From assembly GCF_905171775.1 (NCBI RefSeq), contig NC_053490.1:85394286-85458285 (forward strand): a stretch of DNA of 64,000 nucleotides. The letters run 5' to 3'. Shown in pieces: positions 42,537 to 53,730 of the stretch (positions are counted from its first letter, which is position 1; each line of letters opens with the position of its first letter). The position numbers and the translations under genes were made by a program. Origin of the DNA: Rana temporaria (Eukaryota; Chordata; Amphibia; Anura; Ranidae). The notes beneath the pieces are model-generated. The model saw only the letters and a program-made list of their open reading frames with translations. It did not search any database and was not told where the DNA came from.

Positions 42537-42990
42537 ATCAAATTCATTGAAAAAAAAACAGCAGGGGTCCCCCCCCCACAGTCCACTACCAGTCCCTATA
42601 GGGCTGGTATGAATATTAAGGGGAACCCAGAACCAAAAAAAAAAAAGCGTGGGGGTCCCCCCAAATTCCATATCAGGCCCTTCAGGTCTGGTATGGATAT
42701 TAAGGGGAACCCGGCCACAAAATAAAAAAAATGGCATGGGGTCCCCCCCAAAAATCGATACCAGACCCTTCAGGTATGGTTTAATTTTAAGGGGAACACC
42801 ACCACAAAAAAAAAAGAACAATGGCATGGGGTAGCCCCAAAAATCCATACCAGACCCTTATCCGAGCATGCAACCTGTCAGGCTGCAGGAAACGAGGGGG
42901 GACGAGAGAGTGCCCCCCGTCCTGAACCGTACCAGGCCACATGTCCTCAAGGAGGATGCCTCATCCCCACATCCCTTGCCCGGTGGTTGT
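42537..42990 (+). repeat. AAGGGGAACCC tandem block, left copy
   Basis: Three to four units of about 70-85 bp, each with CCATACCAGACCCTTCAGG-like, TATTAAGGGGAACCC and GGCATGGGGTCCCCCC segments. The block ends in ATCCGAGCATGCAACCTG and CCAGGCCACATG. An inverted copy lies at 46936-47450. Confidence 0.9.
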
Positions 42991-43221
42991 GGGGGTCTGC
43001 GGGCAGGGAGCTTATCGAAATCTGGAAGCCCCCTTTAATAAGGGAATGTGAATTGGTAACGGGGTACATTGTACCCCTACCATTTCATAAAGAAAGTGTA
43101 AAAAAAAACACAGACACATTAGGGATAAGTCCTTTATTAAAAATAAAAAAAAACATTTCAGCAATGCAATCCAGTCTGTCCAGCGTTGTTCTCTATGTCC
43201 TGTGGTGATCCGATGTCCAGC

Positions 43222-43412
43222 GATGCTGCAGTCTCCACTCCACACGAAACCCCCATGATGTCACGGGGCGGGGTCACCCGTCGACGTAATAGGGTATTCC
43301 CCGCTTGCCGGGGAAGGCTTTCCCCGGCAAGCGGGGAATACCCAATTACGTCAGGTGACCCCGCCCCCTCTTACGTCATAGGGGTTTCGTGTGGAGTGGA
43401 GACTGCAGCATC
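43222..43412. repeat. near-perfect palindrome of 190 bp
   Basis: GATGCTGCAGTCTCCACTCC and its inverse end at 43222 and 43412. The centre GGGGAAGGCTTTCCCC is near 43317. Outside it, GCTTATCGAAATCTGGAA (about 43010) and TTCCAGATTTCGATAAGC (about 43416) extend the symmetry with an asymmetric insert of about 190 bp on the left. Confidence 0.93.
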
Positions 43413-43489
43413 TCTTCCAGATTTCGATAAGCCCCCCGCCCGCAGACCCCCACAACCAACGGGCAAGGGTTGTGGTGATGAGGCCTGGG

Positions 43490-44075
43490 GCGGGTGGCAG
43501 AGTGGAGATTTCCCCCTGGGCTGCTCTGATTTCCTGTAAAAGGGCTGCTGTGCGGCCAGCTCAGAACTGCGCATGTGCAGTTTCCAGACCCAGCCAAGTG
43601 CTACTGCTCCGGCGGGAGGGGCTTAACAGGGCTGGATCCTGAATTAGTAGCCGAATTGCAGACTTTGCAGTGATCCCTCCATGATCTCTATCCCGTGCTG
43701 CAGCTGCGCTGTATCCTGTGACAAGGATATTAGCTGCACCTGTCACAGGGCTGAAAGTGTGTTGTTCCAGAGCACAGCCCTTCCCCTCCTCTCCACTAAT
43801 GGGAGAACGATCAGCTCTGCCTCCTGCCGCCCCTCTCTCTTGTGCCCGCCTACACTCGATGCAGCCTGTGTGCTGTGTAAACTGTGAAAGGAATATGCGG
43901 GCGGGAAACTTTAAAGTCGGCAGCCACAATATCGCTCACATCCTAAACATGAAGACGCTGAGTGACTGAGCCAGAGTGAGCCTCCTGCTGGGACTGTGCA
44001 AGTGAGTGAGCTGTGGCCAGACTCTCCCCTCCTCCCTCTCTTCCTTCCTACTTGTCTCTCTCTCAGCCTTATCAT
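43490..44075 (+). promoter_or_regulatory. candidate promoter and first exon island (tentative)
   Basis: A moderately GC-rich island between repeats. It contains the NRF1-like TGCGCATGTGC at 43568-43578, GGGCGGGAAAC at 43900-43910, and a donor-like CAA|GTGAGT near 43999-44006. An ATG at 43949 opens a six-codon frame (MKTLSD, then stop); beyond the TGA the same frame reads a hydrophobic VSLLLGLC up to the donor. No homology recognised. Could equally be the edge of a repeat. Confidence 0.25.
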
Positions 44076-44152
44076 TTAACCTCTTGCCTGCCAGTCACTT
44101 TCTTTCACCCCCTTCCTGCCCAGGACAATTTTCAGCTTTCAGTGCTCACATT

Positions 44153-44432
44153 AAACCCTGGTTCACATTGGAGCGATTTCCGGCGACGACACATCCAAAT
44201 CGGTGCAACGCCACATCAATTCCATTTGCGGTGTCACACCAATTCCCAAAAGTAGTTTCTGTACTACTTTTACCAATTTCAGAGTGCAATTATCTATGCA
44301 TGAACACGCACAGATGTCTCTGAAATCGCACCCCAAATTCGGGACTGACATGTGAGTATGATATCGTTCAATAGTTCAGCTGAACTTGCTTGATTTCATT
44401 CCCAATTTCAGTGTGAACCTGGGCTCTGAATG
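44153..44432. mobile_element. MITE with CCCTGGTTCACATTGG ends
   Basis: Left CCCTGGTTCACATTGG and right GTGTGAACCTGGGC are inverted repeats. The interior is like 49911-50166 and 54146-54478. Nested in P6. Confidence 0.75.
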
Positions 44433-44941
44433 ACAATTACTGTACTTTTTTTTACACACAAATGGAGTTTTTTGGTTTTGGTGGTATTAAATTGCAACTG
44501 GGGGTTTTTCTTATTTTTTTGCTAAAATATGAAAAAAGACAGAATAAAAAGAAAAGGTGTTTTTACTTATATAATTTTTTTTCTTTTTTTTTTGTAAATA
44601 CATTGCCTTGAAATTTTCCACATTTTGTCATTTTACAACCAAAAACTTAAATGTACTTTATTGGGATTTTATGTGATGGACCAACAAAGTGGCACATAAT
44701 TGTGAAGTGGAAGGAAAATGATAAAATGTTTTTCAAAATTAAAAAGAAAGTGTGGGTGGACAATTGTATTCAGCCCCCTTTACTCTGATACCCCTAACTA
44801 AAATTTAAGGGAACCAATTGTCTTTAGAAGTCACCTAATTAGTAAATAGAGTCCACCTGTGTTTTAATCTCAGTATAACTACAGCTGTTCTGTGAAGCCC
44901 TCGGAGGTTTGTTAGAGAACCTTAGTGAACAAACAGCATCA

Positions 44942-46084
44942 TGAAGTCCAAGGAACACACCAGATAGGTCAGAAATAAAGTTTTGGAGCAGTAAAGTTTA
45001 AAGCAGGGTTAAATTATAAAAAAATATCCCAAGCTTTGAATATCTCAAAAATGGAAAGAATATGGCACAACTGCTAACCTACCAAGACATGGCTGTCCAC
45101 CTAAACTGACCGGGCCAGGCAAGGAGGAACATTCATCAGAGAACAAGCCAAGAGGCCCAGGATAACGCAAGAATCTGCAGAGATCCACAGCTCAGGTGGG
45201 AGAATCTGTCCACAGCAGTGGTCATTAACGCTGTCCTCAGGGCCCACTAACAGGCCAGGTTTGCAAGATAACTGAAATACATTACAGGTGATATAATTTG
45301 CTGCTCAGTGATTGCAGTATTCTAGTTTGCATCTCCCCAAGGTAATACATAAAACCTGGCCTGTTAGTGGGCCCAGAGGACAGGGCTGATGACCACTGGT
45401 CCACAGGACAACTATTAGTCGTGCACTCCACAAATCTGATCTTTATAGAAGAGTGGCAAGAAGAAAGCCATTGTTGAAAGGAAACACATAAGAAGTCCTG
45501 TTTGCAGTTTGTGAGAAGCCATGTGGGGGACACAGCAAACATGCTCTGGTCAGATGGGGCCAAAATTTACTTACGTAAAACGCTATGTGTGGCAGAAAAC
45601 TAACACTGCACATCACCCTAAACACACCATCCCCACTGTGAAACATGGTGGTTACAGCATTGTGTGGTGGGGATGCTTTTCTTCAGCAGGCACAGGGAAG
45701 CTGGTCAGAGTTGATGGGAAGATGGAGACAGATACAGGACAATCTTAGAAGAAAACCTGTAAGAGTCTGCAAAAGACTTGAGACTGGGGCAGAGGTTCAC
45801 CTTCCAGCAGGACAACGACCCTAAACATACAGCCAGCTACAATGGAATTGTTAAGATCAAAGCATATTCATGTGTTAGAATGGCCCAGTCACAGTCCAGA
45901 CCTAAATCTTATTGAGAATCTGTGGCAAGACTTGAAAATTGCTGATCACAGACACTCTCCATCCAATCTGACAGAATTTAAGATATTTTACAAAGAAGAC
46001 TTGGCAAAAATGTCACTCTCTAGATGTGAAAAGCTTGTAGCGACATCCCCAAAAAGACTTGCAGCTGTAATTGCAGAGAAATGA
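44942..46084 (+). pseudogene. Tc1 transposase remnant
   Basis: An ATG at 44942 (MKSKEHTR) is followed at once by a stop. Pieces such as KRYVWQKTNTAHHPKHTIPT, VKHGGYSIVWWGCFSSAGTG and EWPSHSPDLNLIENLWQDLK lie in different frames, with many indels and a 183-bp insertion. It is homologous to the transposase of transposon 2 but far older. Confidence 0.9.
45216..45398. mobile_element. 183-bp hAT MITE with exact 8-bp duplication
   Basis: The termini CAGTGGTCATTAACG and the inverse of CATGACC-type (TGATGACCACTG) continue into GGGCCCACTAACAGGCCAGG and its inverse. It is flanked by GTCCACAG at 45208-45215 and 45399-45406. Nested in Tc1-like transposon 3, within a transposase codon series. Confidence 0.95.
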
Positions 46085-46486
46085 GGTTCTACAAAGTATT
46101 GACTCAGGGGGACGGAATACAAATGTACACCCTACTTTTCACATATTTATTTGTAAAAAAAAATGAAAACCATTTATAAATTTCCTTCCACTTCATAATT
46201 ATGTGCCACTTTGTGTTGATCTATCACATAAAATCCAAATAAAATACATTTACGTTTTTGGTTGTAACATGACAAAATATGGAAAATTTCAAGGGGTATG
46301 AATACTTTTTCAAGGCACTGTAAGTAATTTTTCTCCTTCTCTGAAGTTCACTGATAGGTGGTGGCACTGATAGGTGGCACCGATAGGCGGAACTTATGGG
46401 TGGTACTGTTGGGCACTAATGGGTGGCAATGATGGGCATTACTGGGTGGCACTGAAAGGCAACACTGATTGGTGTCACTGATGAAT

Positions 46487-46625
46487 GAATGACTTGTATA
46501 GCGCTACTCATGCGAACTGAATCGCCTCTGGGCGCTTTTTCTGGCTGGTGCGGTCATTTTACCCCGTAGGATCGTGACACGCTTGGGACACACAGTCATA
46601 CACACAGATATACATATATACATAT
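46487..46625. repeat. short insertion in the P6 minisatellite
   Basis: Non-minisatellite block beginning ATGACTTGTATAGCGCTAC and ending in a TATATACATATA run. Possibly a LINE or SINE tail. Not identified. Confidence 0.4.
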
Positions 46626-46935
46626 ATGATGGGCAGTGATTGGTGTCACTGATGGGCACAGGCTGACATCACTTGCTGGGCACTGCTAGGACTGCACTAT
46701 AATCGATCCCCTAATTGTCTGTACAGTCTCCACTGCGAGGAGATGCCGCTGATCGGCTCTCCTAACATGCTGTCAATTACATGTGATTAGCTGTTATTGG
46801 ACACAGCCAATCACATGGGTAAAGAGCAGCGTCATCGGCTCTTTACTAGAATCAGGGTCATGCCGTCATTGCTGTGTCATATTTGTCTTGCTTCATAACA
46901 TCAATACGTGTTATAAAACCCGGTGGGCATGGATG

Positions 46936-47450
46936 GTGAGCTGATTCGGTGGTACAATGGGCCACTCGATTGAACTTGCCCCCCCCAGGCTTAAGGCTGC
47001 CAGCCCTCCCCTGGATGAGGCCCTTGTCTCCATTAACATGGGGACATCCTCCCCATGTTGGGGGCATGTGGCCTGGTATGGTTCAGGAGGGGGGGCGCTC
47101 TCTTGTCCCCCCCTCTTTTACTGCGGCCTGCCAGGTTGCATGCTCGGATAAGGCTCTGGTATAGATTTTTGGGGGGGACGCCATTTTTTTTATTTTGTGG
47201 CGGGTTCCTCTTAAAATCCAGACCTGAAGAGTCTGGTATGGATTTTTGGGGGGGACCCAACGCCATTTTTTTTGTGGCGGGGTTCCCCCTATTATCCATA
47301 CCAGACCTGAAGGGCCTGATATGGAATTTGGGGGGACCCACCACTTTTGGTTTGGGGTTACCCTTAATATTCATACCAGACCCAAAGAGCCTGGCAATGG
47401 ACTGTGGGGGGGCCTGATGTTTTTTTCAATGACTTTGATCTGTATTGCTG
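46936..47450 (-). repeat. AAGGGGAACCC tandem block, inverted right copy
   Basis: Reverse complement of the 42537-42990 type: CCAGGTTGCATGCTCGGATA near 47131, GGGGTTCCCCCT, CCATACCAGACC, and the end TTTTTTCAATGA.TTTGATCTGTATTG at about 47420-47450. Together with the left copy it forms a pair of inverted repeats about 4 kb apart. Confidence 0.88.
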
Positions 47451-47483
47451 GGACCGACAATTCATTAATAGCCCCGAGTAGTT

Positions 47484-48472
47484 TTAACCACTTCCATACC
47501 GGGCACTTACGCACCTTCCTGCCCAAGCCAATTTTCAGCTTTCAGCACTGTCGCACTTTGAATGATAATTGCGCGGTCGTGCTACACTGTACCCAAACAA
47601 TTTTTTTATCATTTTGTTCCCACAAATAGAGCTTTCTTTTGGTGGTATTTGATCACCTCTGCGGTTTTTATTTTTTGCGCTATAAACAAAAGAAGAGTGA
47701 CAATTTAAAAAAAAACACTATTTTTTACTTTTTTATTTAATAAATATCACAATTTTTTTTAAAAAAAACTTTTTTTTTTCCTCAGTTTAGGCCGATACGT
47801 ATTCTTCTACATATTTTTGGTAAAAAAAATCGCAATGATCATATATTGATTGGTTTGCGCAAAAGTTCGAGCGTTTACAAAATAGGTGATAGATTTATGA
47901 CATTTTTATTTTATTAATTTTTTTACTAGTATTGGCGGCGATTTGCGATTTTTTTACTGTCACCGTGACATTGCGGCGAACACATCGGACACTTTTGACA
48001 AGTTTTTGGCGCCATTCACATTTATACAGCGATTAATGCGATAAATATGCACTAATTACTGTATAAATGTGACTGGCATTCAAGGGGTTAACACTAGGGG
48101 GTGAGGGAGGGGTTAATATGTATACCTGTATTGTGTTCTAACTGTGGAGGGGGGGGGTGACTGGGGGGGGGTGACCGATCTGTGTCCCTATGTACAAGAG
48201 ACACAGATCGGTCTCCTCTCTCCCCTGACAGGACGTGGAGCTCTGTGTTTACACACAGAGCTCCACGTCACTGCTCTTTCGTTACCGATCGCTGGTACCT
48301 GGCGGACATCGCGACCGCCAGGCACGCGCATCGGCATCTCGGGGACGCGCCGGGCGCTCTCGCGCGCCCCCCAGTGGCCGGAGGAATACAGGACGTCAAT
48401 AGACGTCCTGTTGAGTTTTCAGAGTCACCGTGGAGCCGTCATTTGACGATGGCCCGGTACTCTAGTGGTTAA
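47484..48472 (+). mobile_element. TTAACCACTT-ended repeat P7
   Basis: From TTAACCACTTCCATACC to CTCTAGTGGTTAA. The core GTGGTATTTGATCACCTCTG with TTTTTTGCGCTATAAAC is near 47640-47690. The right third is GC-rich. Confidence 0.9.
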
Positions 48473-49319
48473 ATGACTTTTTTCCTTTAGAAATTACACT
48501 TTGTGCAGAGACTGTTATAAACACGGGAAACATGCGCTGCTTCACAGGCATACTATACACACCCCCCAGTTACGAAATTTAAAGGAATATTTCACTTTTA
48601 TTGTTTCACTTTAAGCATTATTAAAATCACTGCTCCCGAAAAAATGTCAGTTTTTAAAACTTTGATACATGTGCCCTGGGGCAGGACCCGGGTCCCCAAA
48701 CACTTTTTATGACAATAACTTGCATATTAGCCTTTAAAATTAACACTTTTGATTTTTCATGTTCGTGTCCCTTAGACTTTAACGGTGTTCGCGTGTTCGA
48801 ACAATTTTTTTGCCTGTTTGCATGTTCTGGTGCGAACCGAACCAGGGTTTTTATTTTTGCTCATCCCTATTTATGACATTGCTTTTGTTGTTTACACCTG
48901 TGAGTTGAGGTAAAGAAGGGAGTGGTCTGACATAGCTAAGGGTCATTCCCCTACCCTTCTTCTGCCTGTTCACATATGTTTACATAAGGGCTGCCGATAT
49001 CTAATTGTTCCTTATATTTGATTATCTGACATTATTCATTGCTGTTGCTGTTTTACCACCAGTGAAGTTTCACCTGGAGTATTTCTCTAAGTTTATGTTG
49101 TTTACCTTTAAATGCCTTTATCTTATCAGTAAACATACCTTCTGGTTTACCACAGTTATGTTTCTTTTCTACTACTGTGTTTGGCACTAATACTGCATAT
49201 TAGGTGTGCAGAGTACAGCTCCTCCAGGGGTATCGTGACATTACTAAGGTTCTTTACTAATGCCCCGCACCCTTGTCCACTGTGTATTTCTCTACAATTA
49301 AAAGTAAGATATGTAACTA
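48473..49319. other. unassigned intergenic sequence
   Basis: Apparently low-copy and AT-rich. No gene supported. Confidence 0.4.
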
Positions 49320-49787
49320 CCCTGTTTCCCTAAAAATAGGACCTAGCATGATTTTTGTGGATGACTGCATTATAAGCCCTACCCTGAAAATAGACCCTAG
49401 TTAAAGTCTTTGTAAAAATATGTAATGCATTTTACAGCTCTGCTGGGCGCTCACGTGACCCTCCAGAGATCTTCTCCTCTCCTCCTGGCTGACGACAGTA
49501 GCCCCTGCCTCTGCCAGTGGCCCCTGCCTCTGCTGTATTCGAAGCGGGGAAGAAGAGCTCCTGAGGGGGTCACGTGCAATGTCTCACTGCCTGTAATTAG
49601 CGCAGCGCAGTGCCGACTTCCTGATGGGCTCTGCATGTGGGGTTTGCGAACACGCTGGAGCTCATCCTTAGTTACAACCCATTTAAGATCGTCATTGTAC
49701 ATACTGTAAATAAATAAGACATCCCCTGAAAATAAGCCCTAGTGTGTTTTTTTTTTGTAGACAAAATAATTTTCGGGCGAAACACTG
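49320..49787. mobile_element. TA-flanked MITE, CCCTGTTTCCCTAAAAATAG ends
   Basis: TA at 49318-49319 and 49788-49789. The left CCCTGTTTCCC-AAAATAGGAC and right TTTCGGGCGAAACACTG are imperfect inverted repeats. AAATAAGACATCCCCTGAAA-type internal repeats are present. The middle (49430-49680) holds a GC-rich cargo with CTCACGTGACCC / GGGGTCACGTG inverted. Confidence 0.8.
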
Positions 49788-49910
49788 TATGTAGCATATG
49801 CTCCAGCAGCCAGAGATGGGGCACACTTCAGTAGTGGCAATTTATTTTTACTGTGCAAATGACCAAAAATCATCTTTAGCCATATTTTAGGTGTAACAGC
49901 TATTGACTAA

Positions 49911-50166
49911 GTCCTGGTTCACACCTGTGCGACTTGTCATGTTACTGGACAGTTCAAAGTCACACCCCATTTGCAGCAATGGAACCATTCAAATCACTCA
50001 AGTCACAGCAACTTTAAAAAAGGTTTCTGCACCATTTATGTGTAATTTTATTTGAGTGTGACTTGCATTGACATCTGTTAAATGAAGTCACACAGATGTG
50101 AGCAAGCCGCACATGAAAATCACACTGATAGTCAGCTTTGAGGTCACGCTGAAGTAAACCAGGGCT
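49911..50166. mobile_element. MITE with CCTGGTTCACACC ends
   Basis: Left CCTGGTTCACACCTGTGCG with right AAGTAAACCAGGG, and CACACAGATGTGAGCAAG interior. Member of the TTCACAC group. Confidence 0.65.
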
Positions 50167-51064
50167 AAGGCTTGCAATACCTGTTGCCAATGCATCACAA
50201 CATGTTATATGAGGTGTGACAGTTTAATTCCCTTCTATGGGCCTCTCATTGCATGAAAAAGATGACAATAGACATTTTCAAGATGCACTGTAGCACTGAG
50301 ATGGGAACAGACTTTATAATAAAAAGGAAAAATACCCCAGGGGGCTTTGTGTTGCAGCAAAGAATATTACAGTTATTATATAAAAAACATAATTTTTATT
50401 TAGAAAAGATTTACCACTGGGAGAGCATATGCACACCTGTCTTTCATTATACCTTACCTCTTCATGTCACACCACCACACACACACCATCACACACTCTC
50501 AGCATTTTTCCCCCTACCACTTTTTATTTTTTTGTGGTTTTCACACACACTATTTATTCAATTATTATTATTATTTTTTTTCACATTCTTCTGCTATCAC
50601 ACCATATCATGGTCACATTATCATTTCACTCAACAATGAAGTCATTAACATATGAATATTTACTATAATATATATATTTTTTTCTACTATTATATATTTT
50701 TACAGCATTGGGTGGCTGGTTTGGCTTCATGTCTGTGGCTTCTGCCCCTGCTCCCTGAGCCTCTCTCTCCTACCCCCCTTACCTTGGTGTGTGTCTGGCA
50801 CTAGTGCGACCTCTTGTAGGCCTGCAGCTCTGCTGTTTCCCATTCCGCCTCCCCCGCTTCCACGTGGGCCATTTGGGGTGCCAGCCACAGAGTCCACGGT
50901 TGGTTTTAAACTCAACATATGGGGAGGTTTCTACCCCAAGCCGTTAATTGGTAATAATGCTCATAATATAAAGTTTACACATACTGCAGATGTTCCATTG
51001 TTGATAGGGCTTTTGTCTCCTGAACAATTTCACCTACACAATGTTTCTAATTCAGAGCATCCCC

Positions 51065-51096
51065 CTGAAGATGACCTCCATTGATAAGGTCGAAAC
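51065..51096 (+). ncRNA. hammerhead-core-like motif
   Basis: CTGAAGA, one extra T, stem GACCT / AGGTC with a 9-nt loop, then GAAAC. The same arrangement as 8725-8752 (CTGAAGA, GACC/GGTC, AAAAC). It is followed by GTGTCGGT, which could give a 2-bp stem III. The bulged T and unproven stem I make activity uncertain. Confidence 0.4.
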
Positions 51097-51174
51097 GTGT
51101 CGGTTTTCTAAATTATTATAGGATGTTAATGCTATGTCATTGTATATGTACCTATAAGGCTGTATTTTTATGTA

Positions 51175-51670
51175 CCGTATTTATCGGGGTATTGCACGCT
51201 CCGGCGTATAGCGCGCACCCCTAAAGTGGACCCGCATTCCTGTGGAAAAAAGATTTTTGTACTTACAGTTTTGGTGTCTTGCGTGGCACCTATCGGCGGC
51301 CTCGTCGGGTCCGGCGTCCGTCTGCGGCTTCGGGTGTCGTCTTCGTCGGGTCCAGCGTCCTTCTGCGGCGTCCTCCCCGCTCGATCCCCGCTTTCCCGCG
51401 CCGAGTTTGAATACTGCGCCGGCATATACCGAGCGCAGTACACTCGTGTATAGTCGGGCAGGCTCGGCTACTCTCGCGCTCACGTCCTGTACGTCCAGGA
51501 CGTGAGCACGAGAGGAGCCGAGCCTGCCCGACTATACACGAGTGTACTGCGCTCGGTATATGCCGGCGCAGTATTCAAACTCGGCGCGGGTATCGGCGTA
51601 TATCGCGCACCCACGATTTTGCCCTGATTTTCAGGGCAAAAAAGTGCGCGGTATACGCCAATAAATACGG
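51175..51670. mobile_element. TA-flanked foldback MITE, CCGTATTTATCGGGG ends
   Basis: TA at 51173-51174 and 51671-51672. The ends CCGTATTTATCGG and CCAATAAATACGG are imperfect inverts. The arms from 51409 (AATACTGCGCCGGCATATAC) and their inverse at 51560 meet near 51490 at GTCCTGTACGTCCAGGAC. Confidence 0.9.
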
Positions 51671-51832
51671 TATATGTTTTATTTCACAAATTCTGAGCTC
51701 ATGTTTTGAATCCAACATATGCTCTCCCAGTGGTAAATATTTTTTAAATAAAAAATATGTTTTTGATATACTAATAACTGTATTATTCTTTGCTGCAACA
51801 CAAAGCCCCCTGGGTTTTTTTTCCTTTTTATA

Positions 51833-53070
51833 ATCATTTGGGGTGTGCAGTACACTCACCCACCGCCAGTATCGATTTTCCCTTGCAGATTTTATAAAAA
51901 GGAGAAATACAGCCAAAGCTCATACTGTGGATGACAAGAGTTCAGGTTGTCTGTTTTCAGCAGACAGCGGGCTGAAACCTGCTGTCAGCTGATGTCACAG
52001 AGCCGATCCAGGCTCTGAAAAGAATCGCAACCATATGGTCGTAATCCACTTAGAAGCCTGGCACCCAGCTCAGTCTCTCAGTGAGCCACTGAAAGCCTGA
52101 GCCGACTGCTCCCGCCCCTCCACAGCCCAGCATTCCAGTAAACACGGGGGGGGGGGGGCAGAGCAGAGAGTCGGTGAGTGACAATCACTAGCACTCTGCT
52201 CACGAAACTCTAAGAACCGAGCAATCATTAGTGTTTGATCGCTCAGTTGTCAGTGTTAGAGTCAGTGAAACAAATGCAGCATTGGAGTGATGTTGTATCC
52301 AGCTAAGTACGTATGATTTAAAAAAAAAACACACATACTTCTCCTTTAAGGGAACCACAATACATGCATTGGGATATACAGTACTTAATAAAATGCACCA
52401 GTTTAAATGGCCTCTTACATCCACAGTGTGATGCTAGCTGCTCTTGTCACTAACAAGAAGTTCAAAGCAAGACATGCTTTCAGTGGATGTAAAGCCAAAA
52501 CATTTTTTTCCTAGCATCTGTGAAGGTTCATATCTATTCAAGTCATAGTACTTGGTTAGATTCAACTAGACTTGTTCTGTAAAGTTTAGGACATTTTGTT
52601 GCTTCTCTAACTTCTTCAGTTTCACTGAATGTCAGAAAGATACCCTAGCATTTATATTACGCAGGTAGCACCAACACTGACAATCACCATGGAAAGTTTA
52701 GGCCCCCGTTCACAATAGAAATACTGTGATTTCTGATGCAGCTGATGGACGCGCAGTACAGCACAACAGTGGAAAACACATTATTCTCTTTGGTGACCAT
52801 TAACACCAATGCAGCACAGCTGCAACTCGTTTTTGGAAAAGGTACATACTACATGTGCTACTATGGTACTGGTGCAGAGTGATTTTTGCCCTAAAGTCTT
52901 CTATGGAGACTAAAGCCCCATACACGTGTAGCACTACCCCCGCAGGAGCTGCTGGTTATTTTTGGATGACGTGTTACCTCTACATTCTCGTTGTCCAGGG
53001 TGAAGGAGAGTCTGAAGAATTTCAATGTCCACACAATGCACTTCTTTTTCTTGGGTTTATTTTGCAGAAC
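51833..53070. other. unassigned intergenic sequence
   Basis: Contains a G run at 52148-52159 and a diverged TTCACA MITE around 52700-52920. No gene recognised. Confidence 0.4.
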
Positions 53071-53570
53071 TTAAAGTGGAAGTTCACCCAAAAATAAATT
53101 TCTAATAATACCTTGAGGTGACCGGTTATACTGCGAGGATGCTATTTTTTTTTTTTTTTTCATACATACCTTGTTAGCGGTGTTTCATCCCTCGGCTTCC
53201 GGGTACGATTCTAGCGGGGCTGGGCGTTCCTAGTTGATTGACGTTCCTCCGACCGCCGCATACTGCACGTCACGACTTTCCGAAAGAACCCGAACGTCGC
53301 TGCGCAGGCGCCGTATAGAGCCGACTCTATACGGTGCCTGCGCAATGACGTTCGGCTTCTTTCGGAAAGTCGTGACGCGCAGTATGCGGCGGTCGGAGGA
53401 ACGTCAATCAACTAGGAATGCCCAGCCCCGCTCGAATCGTACCCGGAAGCAGAGGGATGAAACACCGCTAACAAGGTATGTATGAAAAAAAAAAAACAGC
53501 ATCCTCGCAGTATAACCGGTCAGCTCAAGGTATTATTAGAAATGTATTTTTGGGTGAACTTCCACTTTAA
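53071..53570. mobile_element. foldback MITE FB3, 500 bp
   Basis: TTAA-bounded, from TTAAAGTGGAAGTTCACCC to GGGTGAACTTCCACTTTAA. The arms (GACGTTCCTCCGACCGCCGC, GTCACGACTTTCCGAAAG) meet near 53320-53330 at CCGACTCTATACGG. A subfamily related to FB2/FB4. Confidence 0.92.
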
Positions 53571-53730
53571 GTAGAAAAGAAGGATGAGGGGTGGAAAGGG
53601 TAGGTAGGCAGAGGCGGCTCTTTAATTAGAGGTCCTCCCCATATTTTTGGTTGGAAAAAAAATCGTTTTTTCTAGAGGCTGAAAAACTTCGTTTTTTTAC
53701 AAGCTGAAAAATGATCCTGTGTACGCGGCA

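Larger units (their letters stand above)
44601..46320 (+). mobile_element. Tc1-like transposon 3, degraded
   Basis: The right end TTCAAGGCACTG is followed by TA. The left end CATTGCCTTGAAATTTTCC lacks part of the terminal repeat compared with the right. Inverted ends match over about 150 bp (ATTTTATGTGATGGACC / TCTATCACATAAAATCC). It contains transposase remnants and a nested hAT MITE. Inserted in P6. Confidence 0.9.
44076..46860 (+). mobile_element. P-type repeat P6, degraded and interrupted
   Basis: Starts TTAACCTCTTGCCTGCC, with CCCAGGACAATTTTCAGCTTTC, and contains the GGCACTGATAGGTGG minisatellite at 46345-46690. Interrupted by a TTCACAT MITE (44153-44432) and Tc1-like transposon 3. The right terminus was not found and the end is approximate. 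Confidence 0.55.
50315..51832. mobile_element. 1.5-kb element with inverted ends and hammerhead-like motif
   Basis: TATAATAAAAAGGAAAAATA and CAGGGGGCTTTGTGTTGCAG at 50315-50360 are repeated inverted at 51788-51832 (CTGCAACACAAAGCCCCCTG). The symmetry runs about 110 bp inward to CCAGTGG / CCACTGG. It carries a hammerhead-core-like motif at 51065 and a nested TA MITE (51175-51670). No protein domain. A Penelope-like terminal structure is possible but unproven. Confidence 0.6.

Noticed and set aside
42172..42586. Mirror-image open frames sharing the peptide NEDRSVCIQCLCEWM
   Set aside because: The same peptide on both strands is simply the palindrome read twice. Non-coding repeat.
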